Origin: CAZWVM01 sp964637705
Lineage (GTDB): Bacteria > UBA8481
Assembly: GCA_964637705.1 (NCBI GenBank)
Contig: CAZWVM010000029.1
Span: forward strand, 1-24,815
Direction: 5' to 3'
DNA length: 24,815 nt
Numbering within the stretch: position 1 is the stretch's first letter; each line of letters opens with the position of its first letter. Shown one piece after another: positions 12,355-20,204 of the stretch. Below the pieces are notes generated by a model that saw only the letters and a program-made list of their open reading frames with translations, did not search any database and was not told the DNA's origin. The position numbers were made by a program, and so were the translations under genes.

Positions 12355-13320
12355 TCAGTCCTTGATCCGGAAGGCCGAGAGAAAGAGACCGCCGGGGCGG
12401 CCGTCGCCGGAGGGCAGTTCGCGGCCGGAGCCGTCGGCGTCGAGCGGCAGCCCCGACGACGTCAGGATGCCGTCGCCGAGAATCGAGACCCGTATCGGCG
12501 TCGTGCGCGGGAGCACCAGCCCGCCCGGGAATCGCAGGACGGTCCACTCCCCCGCCCGCGTGATGGTGATCTCGACCTCCTCGTAGCGCAGGAGCCCCGG
12601 TTGGGAGCCGGGCAGGCCGATCTCGACCCTCACGGCCGCCTCCAGTCGCTTCTCGTCGATCGGCTCGGAGAAGCGGATCCGCAGTCCCTCCTCCACGATG
12701 CGGCGGCGCGAGATCGTGCCGCCGGGCGTCCATGAGATCTCCGTGATCCGGTCGATCGCGCCGGAGCGGGACGGGTCAACGGACGGCGGGGCCGCCTCTT
12801 CGCGGCGCGTTTCGACCGGCCGTGGGGGGGCCGAGGCGGAAGGAGCCGGCGCGGGCCGGGCCGCCGGTGACGATGAGACCTCGGCGCGCGGCGCCGACGG
12901 TGTCACCGACGGTGCGCGCCAGTCCAGGATCACCGAGAGAAGAAGCGTGTCGGAGCCGGGCCGGGGATCCTCGACGACGAGCCAGGCGCGGCCGCTCGAG
13001 TCCGCGACCGTTCCCAGCGCGACCGGGCTCCCGCCCGACATGCGCGCCGAGCCCCGGTCGTCGCCGGACTCGGCGACAAGACGCACGGCGAGCTCGCGAT
13101 CGGCCGGCGTCCAGAAGACCTGGGCGGAGACGCGCGCGGCGGCCGGTGGCGGGAACTCGACCTTGAGACGGCGCAGGGATCGGTCGGGGGGCAGCACGAC
13201 CTCGATCTCGCCCGGTTGTCTCATCAGCCTCCGGACCTCGATGTCGGCAACGGCGGGAGCGAGGATAAGAAAAACGGCGCACGCCGCCCACCCGAAGGCC
13301 GCGGCCGTGCGCCGTTTCAT
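12355..13320 (-). CDS. Exported protein with C-terminal SbsA-like Ig domain
   Basis: The 321-residue protein begins with a Sec signal peptide (about 1-25, cleavage after AVA). Residues about 26-135 are a beta-rich domain. A Pro/Ala/Ser-rich linker follows (about 140-185). The C-terminal part (about 190-320) contains RIRFSEPIDEKRLEAAVRV, a PGGLVLPRTTPIRVSI strand pair and a final GLPLDADGSG segment. That order matches SbsA/Big_5 Ig-like domains, often found on secreted or surface proteins. It starts 15 bp after the YtxH gene and is probably in one transcript with it. No enzymatic motif is seen. The role could be structural or envelope-associated. Confidence 0.75.
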   Translation of the reverse strand: MKRRTAAAFGWAACAVFLILAPAVADIEVRRLMRQPGEIEVVLPPDRSLRRLKVEFPPPAAARVSAQVFWTPADRELAVRLVAESGDDRGSARMSGGSPVALGTVADSSGRAWLVVEDPRPGSDTLLLSVILDWRAPSVTPSAPRAEVSSSPAARPAPAPSASAPPRPVETRREEAAPPSVDPSRSGAIDRITEISWTPGGTISRRRIVEEGLRIRFSEPIDEKRLEAAVRVEIGLPGSQPGLLRYEEVEITITRAGEWTVLRFPGGLVLPRTTPIRVSILGDGILTSSGLPLDADGSGRELPSGDGRPGGLFLSAFRIKD

Positions 13321-13335
13321 GAGCGAAAAACCGGA

Positions 13336-13671
13336 TTACTTGCCGGTGAGCTTCTTCTTGAGGCCGCCGATCTTGTCGCCGATGGTGTCGACGAGCGCGT
13401 CCTTCTTCTCGGCCACGTAGTCGACGCCCGCCTCGCACTGCTTCTTCACGTTGCGGCCGAAATCCTGGGCCTTGTCCTTCACATCGCCGGCCGTCTCGAC
13501 GGCCTGGTCCTTGACATCCTCGTACTTGCGGGCGATCTGGCGGCGCGTCTTCTCGCCCGACTGGGGGGCATACAGGAGCGCACCGATCACGCCGACGACA
13601 GCCCCCGAGAGAACCAGCGCCGTGTCCTTGACGACATCGCCGATCTTGGACGACTTCTTCTCTTCTGCCAT
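13336..13671 (-). CDS. YtxH-domain membrane protein
   Basis: This 111-residue protein has a short polar N-terminus, one transmembrane helix (about 18-33, VLSGAVVGVIGALLYAP) and the YtxH-type signature LLYAPQSGEKTRRQI right after it. A long, highly charged, coiled-coil-like helix runs to the C-terminus, with repeated VKDxA/VETAGDVKDKA segments. YtxH proteins are widespread, often stress-associated, and of unknown mechanism. The ATG at 13671 follows a GAGGAGG ribosome binding site about 9 nt upstream. The upstream in-frame ATG at 13725 is rejected because it precedes that site. Gene order suggests co-expression with the exported Ig-like protein. Confidence 0.88.
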   Translation of the reverse strand: MAEEKKSSKIGDVVKDTALVLSGAVVGVIGALLYAPQSGEKTRRQIARKYEDVKDQAVETAGDVKDKAQDFGRNVKKQCEAGVDYVAEKKDALVDTIGDKIGGLKKKLTGK

Positions 13672-13734
13672 GGAGTTAGGCCTCCTCAATTGCGCAAAGC
13701 CGGCCGAAGCCGCATCCCTTTGCACGTCCGACGA

Positions 13735-13763
13735 ATCCTAGGGCAGAAACTGCGGCAAGTTAA
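13735..13763 (-). promoter_or_regulatory. Possible promoter of the YtxH operon
   Basis: On the minus strand TTAACT (13763-13758), 17 bp and TAGGAT (13740-13735), each 4/6 to consensus. It would give a leader of about 57 nt. It overlaps the possible opposite-strand promoter at 13760-13788. Confidence 0.4.
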
Positions 13764-13788
13764 GTCATTTTTTCATCCGGCCGATAGT
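13760..13788 (+). promoter_or_regulatory. Weak promoter candidate for the 38-residue ORF
   Basis: TTAAGT (13760-13765), 17 bp and GATAGT (13783-13788), ending 6 nt before the ATG at 13795. The hexamers are poor matches. The spacing is identical to that of the three stronger leaderless-type promoters. Confidence 0.3.
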
Positions 13789-13794
13789 GATTCC

Positions 13795-13911
13795 ATGAGA
13801 CTCTCGCCCCAGATGCGCGCTTCCGCCCGCCGCGTCGAGAACATCCAGAGCGCGCTGGCGCCGCTCTTCGTGCTCCTGACCGCCGGGTACGTGATCCTCA
13901 AGTTCCTCTGA
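13795..13911 (+). CDS. Candidate 38-residue single-pass membrane protein
   Basis: The ORF encodes a basic N-terminus (MRLSPQMRASARRVENIQ) followed by one hydrophobic helix of about 20 residues reaching the C-terminus. This is a typical small inner-membrane protein layout with positive-inside orientation. It fills an otherwise gene-free gap between YtxH and fumC, and ends 13 bp before the convergent fumC stop. No ribosome binding site is seen; a weak promoter with leaderless spacing precedes it. It could be spurious. Conservation in relatives would decide. Confidence 0.42.
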   Translation: MRLSPQMRASARRVENIQSALAPLFVLLTAGYVILKFL

Positions 13912-13924
13912 ACTCCGTCCCGGC

Positions 13925-15322
13925 TCAGGATTCCATGCCGGGCCGGATCATCTCTCCGGGCTTGACGGCGGCCTCGAAGGCTTCCGCCGTCATGAGTCCC
14001 AACGCGACCGCCGACTCCTTGAGCGTGATCCCCTCCGCGTGGGCCTTCTTCGCCACCTTTGCGGCGTTATCGTAGCCGATGTGAGGGTTCAGGGCCGTGA
14101 CGAGCATGAGCGAGTTCTCCAGGTGGCGACGAATCGCCTCGCGGTTCGGCTCGATCCCCTCGACGCAGTGCTCGCGGAAGCTCCCGCACGCGTCGGCGAG
14201 GAGCCTCACGGACTGCAGGACGTTGTGGATGATCACGGGCTTGTAGACGTTCAGCTCGAAGTTGCCGCTCGCGCCGGCGAACCCGACGGCCGCGTCGTTG
14301 CCCATCACCTGGACGCAGACCATCGTCATCGCCTCGCTCTGCGTCGGGTTCACCTTGCCCGGCATGATGGAGCTGCCGGGCTCGTTGGCGGGCAGGACGA
14401 GCTCGTTGAGGCCGCAACGGGGCCCGGAACCGAGCCAGCGGACGTCGTTGGCGATCTTCATGAGCGCGCAGGCCAGCGTCTTGAGGGCGCCGGAGGCCGC
14501 GACCAGCGCGTCGTGGGCGGCGAGGGCTTCGAACTTGTTCGGCGCGGAGACGAAGGCGTGGCCGGAGAGCGAGGCGATCCTCTCCGCGGACGCGCGGGCG
14601 AAGTCCGGGTGCGTGTTGAGGCCCGTGCCCACGGCGGTTCCTCCGAGCGCCAGTTCCCTCAACCCCGGGAGCGCCGACCGCACCCGGCCGGCCCCATTCT
14701 CGAGCTGCGCCACGTAGCCCGAAAATTCCTGCCCCAGCGTCAGGGGCACCGCGTCCATCAGGTGCGTTCGCCCGATCTTGATGATGCCGTCAAAAGCGCG
14801 CGCCTTCTCCGCCAGGGCCTCCTTCAGCCGATCGACGGCGGGCAGGAGCGTCTCCTCGATCGCCACGACCGCCGCGATGTGCATCGCGGTCGGGAAGGTG
14901 TCGTTGGAGGACTGCGCTCGGTTCACGTCGTCGTTCGGATGGATCGGTTTCTTCGAACCCATCACGCCGCCCGAGATCTCGATCGCGCGGTTCGAGATGA
15001 CCTCGTTCACGTTCATGTTCGTCTGGGTGCCGCTGCCGGTCTGCCAGACGGAGAGCGGGAAATGGTCGTCGAGGACCCCGGCGATCACCTCGTCGGCGGC
15101 GGCCACGATGAGATCGGCCTTCTCCGGGGGCAGGAGACCCAGCTCGCGGTTCGCGAGCGAGGCGGCCTTCTTGAGGATCCCGAAGGATCGGATGAGCTCG
15201 CGCGGCATCCGCTCCGTGCCGATCCGGAAGTGGATCAGCGAGCGCGCGGTCTGCGCCCCCCAGTAGCGGTCCGCGGGCACCTCGATCGTCCCCATGCTGT
15301 CCGACTCGATTCGTATCGTCAT
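13925..15322 (-). CDS. fumC: Class II fumarate hydratase
   Basis: The 465-residue enzyme of the TCA cycle interconverts fumarate and malate. It has the full class II signature: GSGTQTNMNVNEVI (about 100-113), the HPNDDVNRAQSSNDTFPTAM substrate region, GRTHLMDAVPLTLGQEF, and the GSSIMPGKVNP lyase loop with its catalytic Ser. Length equals E. coli FumC. The C-terminal domain (NPHIGYDNAAKVAKKAHAEG) distinguishes it from aspartase, which lacks this exact set; it is a fumarase rather than argininosuccinate lyase. The ATG at 15322 has a GAGGTG ribosome binding site 5 nt upstream, 4 bp after the methyltransferase stop. It therefore appears to be expressed as the third gene of a glycosyltransferase/methyltransferase operon, an unusual place for a TCA enzyme. 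Confidence 0.96.
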   Translation of the reverse strand: MTIRIESDSMGTIEVPADRYWGAQTARSLIHFRIGTERMPRELIRSFGILKKAASLANRELGLLPPEKADLIVAAADEVIAGVLDDHFPLSVWQTGSGTQTNMNVNEVISNRAIEISGGVMGSKKPIHPNDDVNRAQSSNDTFPTAMHIAAVVAIEETLLPAVDRLKEALAEKARAFDGIIKIGRTHLMDAVPLTLGQEFSGYVAQLENGAGRVRSALPGLRELALGGTAVGTGLNTHPDFARASAERIASLSGHAFVSAPNKFEALAAHDALVAASGALKTLACALMKIANDVRWLGSGPRCGLNELVLPANEPGSSIMPGKVNPTQSEAMTMVCVQVMGNDAAVGFAGASGNFELNVYKPVIIHNVLQSVRLLADACGSFREHCVEGIEPNREAIRRHLENSLMLVTALNPHIGYDNAAKVAKKAHAEGITLKESAVALGLMTAEAFEAAVKPGEMIRPGMES

Positions 15323-15326
15323 CGTT

Positions 15327-16079
15327 TCACCTCGCTCTCGACGGAGCCGAACCCGGCCCCTCCCCTCCCGATTCCTTCCCCCACACGGCCACGATCGACT
15401 TCCCGAAGAACCTCCCCGTGACGGGATCCATCCGTTGCGACACGGGCACCAGAAACCGGTCCCAGAACTCCACTTGTTTCTTCGAGATCCCGGACTGTCG
15501 CAGCAGCAAACGGTTCGCGAAGGAAGCGAAGAACCCGGCGGCATCGATGTATCGCGCCCGCACGACGCGACACCCCGGCGGGGTGATCGCCTCGATTCTC
15601 GACGGGTCATACCGGCGATGATGACCGAGCGCGCGGTCCCAGGGCGAATAGAGAGAGGGGCCGGCCGGGGAGATCGACGCGACGGTGCCGCCGGGACGAA
15701 GCCGCGCGGCCGCGCGCCGGAGTTCCCCGTCGTCGTCCGCGATATGCTCCAGCACGTCGATGTAGACGATGGAATCGAACGACTCTTCCGAAGGCAGATC
15801 CTCGATCGTGCCTTCCCGCGCGCGGCAGTCCCGGGTCGCCGGGCATTCGCGCAGGTTATGTTCGAGACAGCGAAAGAGCGTCGCGTCCGGTTCGATGCAG
15901 AGCCACGAGTCGAACGACGCCGCCCGGGCGAGCCAGAGGGCGTTGGCGCCCAGCCCCGCCCCGACCTCCAGGACGTCACCGCGGATGGAGGGCGCCAGGC
16001 ACCGCGCGCAATACCGCTTCCAATTCACCGCGCTCATGAAGAGTTCCAGTTCCGTTCCCGGGTAGGAGGCGCGCGTCAC
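15327..16079 (-). CDS. SAM-dependent class I methyltransferase
   Basis: A 250-residue methyltransferase. Motif I is VLEVGAGLGANAL (about 36-48), the acidic post-I residue lies in CIEPD (Glu63), and motif II/post-II is VYIDVLEHIADDDGEL, followed by LRPGGTVASISPA. The N-terminal ELELFMSAVNWKRYC is typical of a group often beside GT2 glycosyltransferases. The C-terminal half contains an YDPSRIEAI helix and a region near SLYSPWDRALGHHRRY that is characteristic of the group. The GTG start at 16079 overlaps the glycosyltransferase stop (GTGA). The upstream extension of the frame lies within that gene. The acceptor is unknown, perhaps a glycolipid or lipid-linked sugar made with the GT2 enzyme. Confidence 0.88.
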   Translation of the reverse strand: MTRASYPGTELELFMSAVNWKRYCARCLAPSIRGDVLEVGAGLGANALWLARAASFDSWLCIEPDATLFRCLEHNLRECPATRDCRAREGTIEDLPSEESFDSIVYIDVLEHIADDDGELRRAAARLRPGGTVASISPAGPSLYSPWDRALGHHRRYDPSRIEAITPPGCRVVRARYIDAAGFFASFANRLLLRQSGISKKQVEFWDRFLVPVSQRMDPVTGRFFGKSIVAVWGKESGGEGPGSAPSRAR

Positions 16080-17068
16080 GACGTTCTCGTCGCGTCCTCC
16101 TTGACGAAGACGAGCGCGTCGCGGCTCGGCAGGAAGGTCGAGGACTGGCGGCCCGCCAGGATGAAGAAGCAGAAGGCGAGCGCGAGGATCGTCGCGTTGA
16201 AGAGCAGCACGGCCATGAATCCCGCCGCCGTCGTCGCCCAGCCGGGGATCGCGAGATCGGTCGCGAATCGGATTCCGGCGACGGCCGCGATGCCCGCGAG
16301 AAAACAGGAGATGGCCGCGAGCGAAGCCATGAGCAGCCGCACGCCGATCACGTCCGAGAAGACCGAAAGCGCGGAGAGACCGTGGACGACGAGCGACACG
16401 AAGTTCATGCGGGACGCCCCGGCGAGCCTGCGCCCCCGCTCGGTCGGGATCGTCTCGCGCGGCAATTTCGACCGGAAGACCGCCGCCGCGTAGTGGTTCC
16501 AGAGCTCCGACATCGCGGTGAGCCGCTCGAGGCAGGAGAACGGCACGAGGCTGAAATTCCCCACGCGGACACGGTGGCCCGCGAGCACCCGGTGGCCCAG
16601 GCAATAGAGGCGGTAGAAGACGCGGAAGAGGAGCGATTCGGAACGCCGGGTCCTCTCCGCGAAGATCACGCGTCCGCCGGACTCCTCGTGGCGCCGCACC
16701 AGCCGCACAACGTCCTCGGGCCTGTCCTCGCCGTCACCATCCATCACGACGACCGCGCGGCAGGGGCGGCGCGAAGCGATCCAGGAGAGGCCGACCGCGA
16801 TCGCACGCTGGTGCCCGAGATTGCGCCGGAGCGGGAGGAGTTGGAGGCGCGTCAGGGAGCGGCGCCGAGCCGCGAGGAGAGCGGGAGGAGGCGGTTCCGA
16901 CGAGGCGTCGTCGACGAGGATTACGGCGGCCTCGAGGCCCGCCGCGCCGAGGCTTTCGTCGAGGGCCGGGAGCAGCCTCTCCAGCGCGTCCCAATCGTCG
17001 TGGACGGGCACGAGAACGACGTAGCCCGCGCCGGGTTCCGCGGGGCGGACGGACAGGGGTTGGCTCAC
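16076..17068 (-). CDS. GT2-family glycosyltransferase with C-terminal membrane helices
   Basis: The 330-residue protein has a GT-A domain (about 15-235): LVPVHDDWDALE, the nucleotide-binding LVDDASS (53-57), the LRRNLGHQRAIAVGL segment, and the metal-binding MDGDGEDRPEDV (109-120). Two C-terminal hydrophobic hairpin helices follow (about 245-310), as in dolichol/undecaprenyl-phosphate sugar transferases of the DPM1/GtrB type. It probably transfers a sugar to a polyprenyl phosphate at the inner membrane; the donor is not known. The start is a GTG at 17068. A TAGGAT sequence (17083-17078) may be its -10, but no matching -35 is seen. It leads the operon with the methyltransferase and fumC and is divergent from the next gene. 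Confidence 0.88.
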   Translation of the reverse strand: MSQPLSVRPAEPGAGYVVLVPVHDDWDALERLLPALDESLGAAGLEAAVILVDDASSEPPPPALLAARRRSLTRLQLLPLRRNLGHQRAIAVGLSWIASRRPCRAVVVMDGDGEDRPEDVVRLVRRHEESGGRVIFAERTRRSESLLFRVFYRLYCLGHRVLAGHRVRVGNFSLVPFSCLERLTAMSELWNHYAAAVFRSKLPRETIPTERGRRLAGASRMNFVSLVVHGLSALSVFSDVIGVRLLMASLAAISCFLAGIAAVAGIRFATDLAIPGWATTAAGFMAVLLFNATILALAFCFFILAGRQSSTFLPSRDALVFVKEDATRTS

Positions 17069-17108
17069 GGATCGATGATCCTACACCGGCGGCCCTCAGG
17101 CAACACCT

Positions 17109-17137
17109 TTGCGCGGGCACCGGCCGGATGCTATGAT
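17109..17137 (+). promoter_or_regulatory. Promoter of the 17144 gene; predicts a leaderless mRNA
   Basis: TTGCGC (17109-17114), 17 bp and TATGAT (17132-17137) end 6 nt before the ATG at 17144. The -35 is weak (3/6) and the -10 good (5/6). No ribosome binding site is seen. Confidence 0.6.
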
Positions 17138-17143
17138 TCTCCC

Positions 17144-17725
17144 ATGAAACCTCGCTGCCTCGTCCTCCTCTTCGGCCTCGGGTGCGCGCTCGCGAAGCCC
17201 CTTCCCGCCCGCGCGGCCTCGCTCACGCTGACCGGCGCCGGGGAGACGGGCTCCGTGATCACGACGGGGCCGCGCGGCGGTTCGGAGCGCGCCGCCTTCG
17301 AGGCCTGCGTCCCGTGCGGCATCAACAAGGTCGAGGCCGTCACGCGCTACGGGCAGTGGATCCTGGGCGAGGAAGCCCTGACGACGCTCGCGCCCGCCGC
17401 CATCTCGGGCGAGGGCGAGACAGCGGCCCGCCCGCTCGCGGTTTTCGTCGAGTCCCGCCTCGCCGCCTACGGCATCCCCGCGTCCGACACGCTGGTCCGT
17501 CTCATCTCGCGGCGCGTCGTGCGCTACGTCCCTCTCGAGCGCTTCCTGGGACGCGGCATCGTGCGCTACGGTCCCGGCAGCCCCGGCTCTCCCCTGATCG
17601 TCCTGCGCCCGAGCTCCCTTCCGGAGTCGGAGTGGAAACGGGCGACGCTCCTCGTGAAGGATGAGAATGAGGACCGTGCGGCCACGGCGTCCGAGATCCG
17701 AAGGATGCTCGCGCCACGCCTCTAG
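17144..17725 (+). CDS. Exported protein of unknown function
   Basis: A 193-residue protein with an N-terminal signal peptide (about 1-23, cleavage after ARA). I do not recognise the mature part. It holds one CxxC (FEACVPCGINKVEA, about 50-63), an SRRVVRYVPLERFLGRGIVRYGPG segment with a repeated RYxP/RYGP pattern, and a polar C-terminus. It has alternating short strands and helices with no catalytic signature. The start is set by the promoter and the signal peptide. It precedes the amidase lipoprotein by 19 bp and shares its transcript, so an envelope or peptidoglycan-related role is plausible but unproven. Confidence 0.7.
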   Translation: MKPRCLVLLFGLGCALAKPLPARAASLTLTGAGETGSVITTGPRGGSERAAFEACVPCGINKVEAVTRYGQWILGEEALTTLAPAAISGEGETAARPLAVFVESRLAAYGIPASDTLVRLISRRVVRYVPLERFLGRGIVRYGPGSPGSPLIVLRPSSLPESEWKRATLLVKDENEDRAATASEIRRMLAPRL

Positions 17726-17744
17726 ACCGCGCGCGTCTCCAGGC

Positions 17745-19064
17745 ATGATCACCCGGTTTTTCGCGTTCCTTGCCGTCGCCCTGGTCGCCGGCGCGGCCTG
17801 CGCGCCCGTCGAGGTGCGGGAGCCCCACGCCCGTCCGCGGCTCGACCTACCCCTCAGGAACGATCGTCTCGCCGGCTGGTCCTTCGTCCTCGACCCCGGG
17901 CACGGCGGTCCCGAGCGCGGGGCGGCGGCGAAGATCCCCGGCTCCTCCGCCGAGGCCGAGTTGAATCTCGCCGTCACGCTCCTGCTCGGCGGGATTCTCG
18001 AGGCCTGCGGCGCCGAGGTCGCCTACACGAGAACGGCCGATGTGCCCTCCGCCGACACCTTCCTTCCGCTCGCCGAGGAATTGCGTAACCGCGCGCGGGT
18101 CGGAGCGGACCGCGACGCGGACTTCTTCCTCTCCATCCACCACAACGCCTCCGTCGGACCGAAGCGGAACCGCGTCGAGACCTACTACAAGCTCTTCACA
18201 CAGGGACCGTCCCGGGAATTGGCCGCCGCAATCCTCGATCGCTTCGCTCTCCTCTACCCCGGCCATGACACCAGCCTCAGGCTCGGGAACTTTGCCGTGC
18301 TGCGGAACGCCCCGGGCGAGGCCGTGCTGGTCGAATGCACCTACCTCTCGGACAAGGAACTCTCGCTCCGGCTCGAAACGCTCCGTCTCCTGCGGCTCGA
18401 GGCCGAGGCGATCGCGGCCGGGATCCTCGATTACGCGCGGCGGGGAAACCCCCGGATCTGGATCGACGAGTCGGGGGAAGGGATCGACGCCCGGGCGCGT
18501 GACCGGATCGGGCTCGCCCGTTTCGAGGCGGAGCAGGACGGCGCGGTCACCGCGTGGCCCGTCGACGGGAATCGCGCGGGCGGTTTCATCCCCGCCCCGC
18601 TCTCCTCCCCGATCACGCTCCGCGCCGTGAACGCCGCCGGCCGCGCGGCCGCCTTCGTCGTTTCCCCGCCGTCACCCGGCTCTCCCTCGGACACGCGCCC
18701 CCTCGTCGTCGTATTGGCCCCGGGACCAGCCCCCCGCTCGCTCCCCTCGCTCCCCGGCCATCGCCTCTCCTGGCTCGTCGCGCCGCAGGACGTGGAGGAG
18801 TCGATCCGGGCGATCGAGGCGGCGGGCGCCGCCTGCGCGGTGGTCGTCGCGCCGGGCCGCGAGGACCGCGTCACGCACTACTTCCGCAGCGCGAAAGGCC
18901 GTGGGCTCGCGGTCGCGATCGCGCGGGCGCTGGGCGGAATCGAGGCGCGCGAGGAGGCCCATGACCTGCTCGCCCAGACGTCGATGCCCTGCGTGATCAT
19001 CCGTTCGGAAAGGGATCCGGACGCGATCGCAGCCGCGGTCGCGAAGGCCCTGACAGGACCTTAG
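17745..19064 (+). CDS. N-acetylmuramoyl-L-alanine amidase lipoprotein (Amidase_3)
   Basis: The 439-residue protein starts with a lipoprotein signal (VAGAAC, lipid Cys19). The Amidase_3 zinc hydrolase domain spans about 45-235. Zinc ligands are His53 in LDPGHGG, a Glu in AEAELNLAV (near 72) and His132 or His133 in SIHHNA; the catalytic Glu197 is in VLVECTYLSDKE. It should cleave the amide between MurNAc and the stem peptide in the periplasm. Residues about 250-340 look like a beta-rich spacer. The C-terminal 100 residues (SAKGRGLAVAIARAL, then MPCVIIRSE) resemble the second half of another amidase domain without zinc ligands. The frame extends upstream, but the ATG at 17745 begins the signal peptide. 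The stop is 6 bp from the convergent pheA stop. Confidence 0.9.
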   Translation: MITRFFAFLAVALVAGAACAPVEVREPHARPRLDLPLRNDRLAGWSFVLDPGHGGPERGAAAKIPGSSAEAELNLAVTLLLGGILEACGAEVAYTRTADVPSADTFLPLAEELRNRARVGADRDADFFLSIHHNASVGPKRNRVETYYKLFTQGPSRELAAAILDRFALLYPGHDTSLRLGNFAVLRNAPGEAVLVECTYLSDKELSLRLETLRLLRLEAEAIAAGILDYARRGNPRIWIDESGEGIDARARDRIGLARFEAEQDGAVTAWPVDGNRAGGFIPAPLSSPITLRAVNAAGRAAAFVVSPPSPGSPSDTRPLVVVLAPGPAPRSLPSLPGHRLSWLVAPQDVEESIRAIEAAGAACAVVVAPGREDRVTHYFRSAKGRGLAVAIARALGGIEAREEAHDLLAQTSMPCVIIRSERDPDAIAAAVAKALTGP

Positions 19065-19070
19065 AGCCCG

Positions 19071-20204
19071 TCACTCCGCCAGAGGACTGCGCGGATACGA
19101 CCCCAGGACGCGGCAGAACTGGCACTCCTCCTGGAGTTCGCCGAGCGCGCGGCGGATCCTCGCCTCCCCGGCGTGGCCCTCCATGTCGAGGAAGAAGACG
19201 TAGCGCCACGTCTTCACCTTCGAGGGGCGCGACTCGATCTTGGCGAGGTTGATCCGGTGGCGCTTGAAGGGCTCGAGCATAGCGAAGAGCGCGCCCGGAC
19301 GGTCCTTCATGGAGAAGGCGATGGAGGTCTTGTAGGGCACCTTCGCGGCCGGCCGCGGCGCCGGTCCCGACTCCTGCCGGAGCAGGAGGAAGCGCGTCGT
19401 GTTGCCGGCATAATCCTCGATGTTGCGACGGATGATCCTCAGGCCGTAGATCTCCGCCGCCAGTTCCGACGCGATCGCCGCCACGCCCTTCTTTCGCACC
19501 GCCTCCTGGGCCGCGGCGGCGGTGGAGGCGGCGGTGGCGAGGGGGATCCCCGGGTAGCTCGCCTCGAGGAAGTTCCGGCATTGCGCGAGAGGCTGGGGAT
19601 GCGAGGCGATCCGCTTCACGACCGGTTTTCCGTCCCTCTCCGCGGTGCCCGGGTGAACCATGAGCTGGTGCCTGACGGGCAGGAGAATCTCGGCGGCAAT
19701 CGTGAGCGGGGACTCGACGAGGCTGTCGAGCGTCGAGACCACAGCGCCCTCGGTCGAGTTCTCGATCGGCACCACGCCGACCCCGACCTCGCCCTTCTCC
19801 ACCCGCAGGAAGACGTCGGCGATCGTCGGCTCGAAGATCACCTCGACGTTGCGCCCGAAATGGTGAAGGGCCGCGATGTGCGTGTAGGTGGCGCGGGGCC
19901 CGAAGACCGCCACGGAGAATCGCTGCTCCAGCGCCAGGGAAGCCCCGATGATCTCGCGGTAGACCGCGGTCAGGGAGTTCGCGGGAAAGAGGCGGCGGCG
20001 CGACAGGGCCTTCCGCAGGACCTCCGCCTCGCGCACGGGCTGGTACGTCGGCGCGGCGAGAGCTCGCTTGTGGACGAGCGTGCGGCGCGCGAGCGCGGCG
20101 CGGCGGTCGAGCATCGAGACGATGCCGCCGTCCACGAGGTCGATGGCCTTGCGCAGCTTCGCCAGTTCGGCGCGCGCCTTCTCCGCCTTCCCCTTCACCG
20201 CCAT
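19071..20204 (-). CDS. pheA: Chorismate mutase / prephenate dehydratase (P-protein)
   Basis: This 377-residue bifunctional enzyme converts chorismate to prephenate and then phenylpyruvate for phenylalanine synthesis. Domains in order: AroQ-type chorismate mutase helices (about 10-92, with DRRAALARR), prephenate dehydratase (about 96-275, with VVPIENSTEGAV and the catalytic GNTTRF at 267-272), and a regulatory ACT domain (about 292-370, with ESRPSK binding phenylalanine). All three parts are complete, so feedback inhibition by phenylalanine is expected. The ATG at 20204 overlaps the end of the pseudouridine synthase gene by 10 bp, and an AGGAGGT ribosome binding site lies inside that gene. Confidence 0.95.
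   Translation of the reverse strand: MAVKGKAEKARAELAKLRKAIDLVDGGIVSMLDRRAALARRTLVHKRALAAPTYQPVREAEVLRKALSRRRLFPANSLTAVYREIIGASLALEQRFSVAVFGPRATYTHIAALHHFGRNVEVIFEPTIADVFLRVEKGEVGVGVVPIENSTEGAVVSTLDSLVESPLTIAAEILLPVRHQLMVHPGTAERDGKPVVKRIASHPQPLAQCRNFLEASYPGIPLATAASTAAAAQEAVRKKGVAAIASELAAEIYGLRIIRRNIEDYAGNTTRFLLLRQESGPAPRPAAKVPYKTSIAFSMKDRPGALFAMLEPFKRHRINLAKIESRPSKVKTWRYVFFLDMEGHAGEARIRRALGELQEECQFCRVLGSYPRSPLAE

Noticed and set aside
14039..15421. 460-codon plus-strand ORF opposite fumC
   Set aside because: Shadow of a clear, full-length fumarase; biased composition.
13925..15979. A 684-residue fusion upstream of fumC
   Set aside because: The first 219 codons are out of frame with the real methyltransferase there and are Arg/Ser-rich. 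fumC has its own ATG and binding site at 15322.
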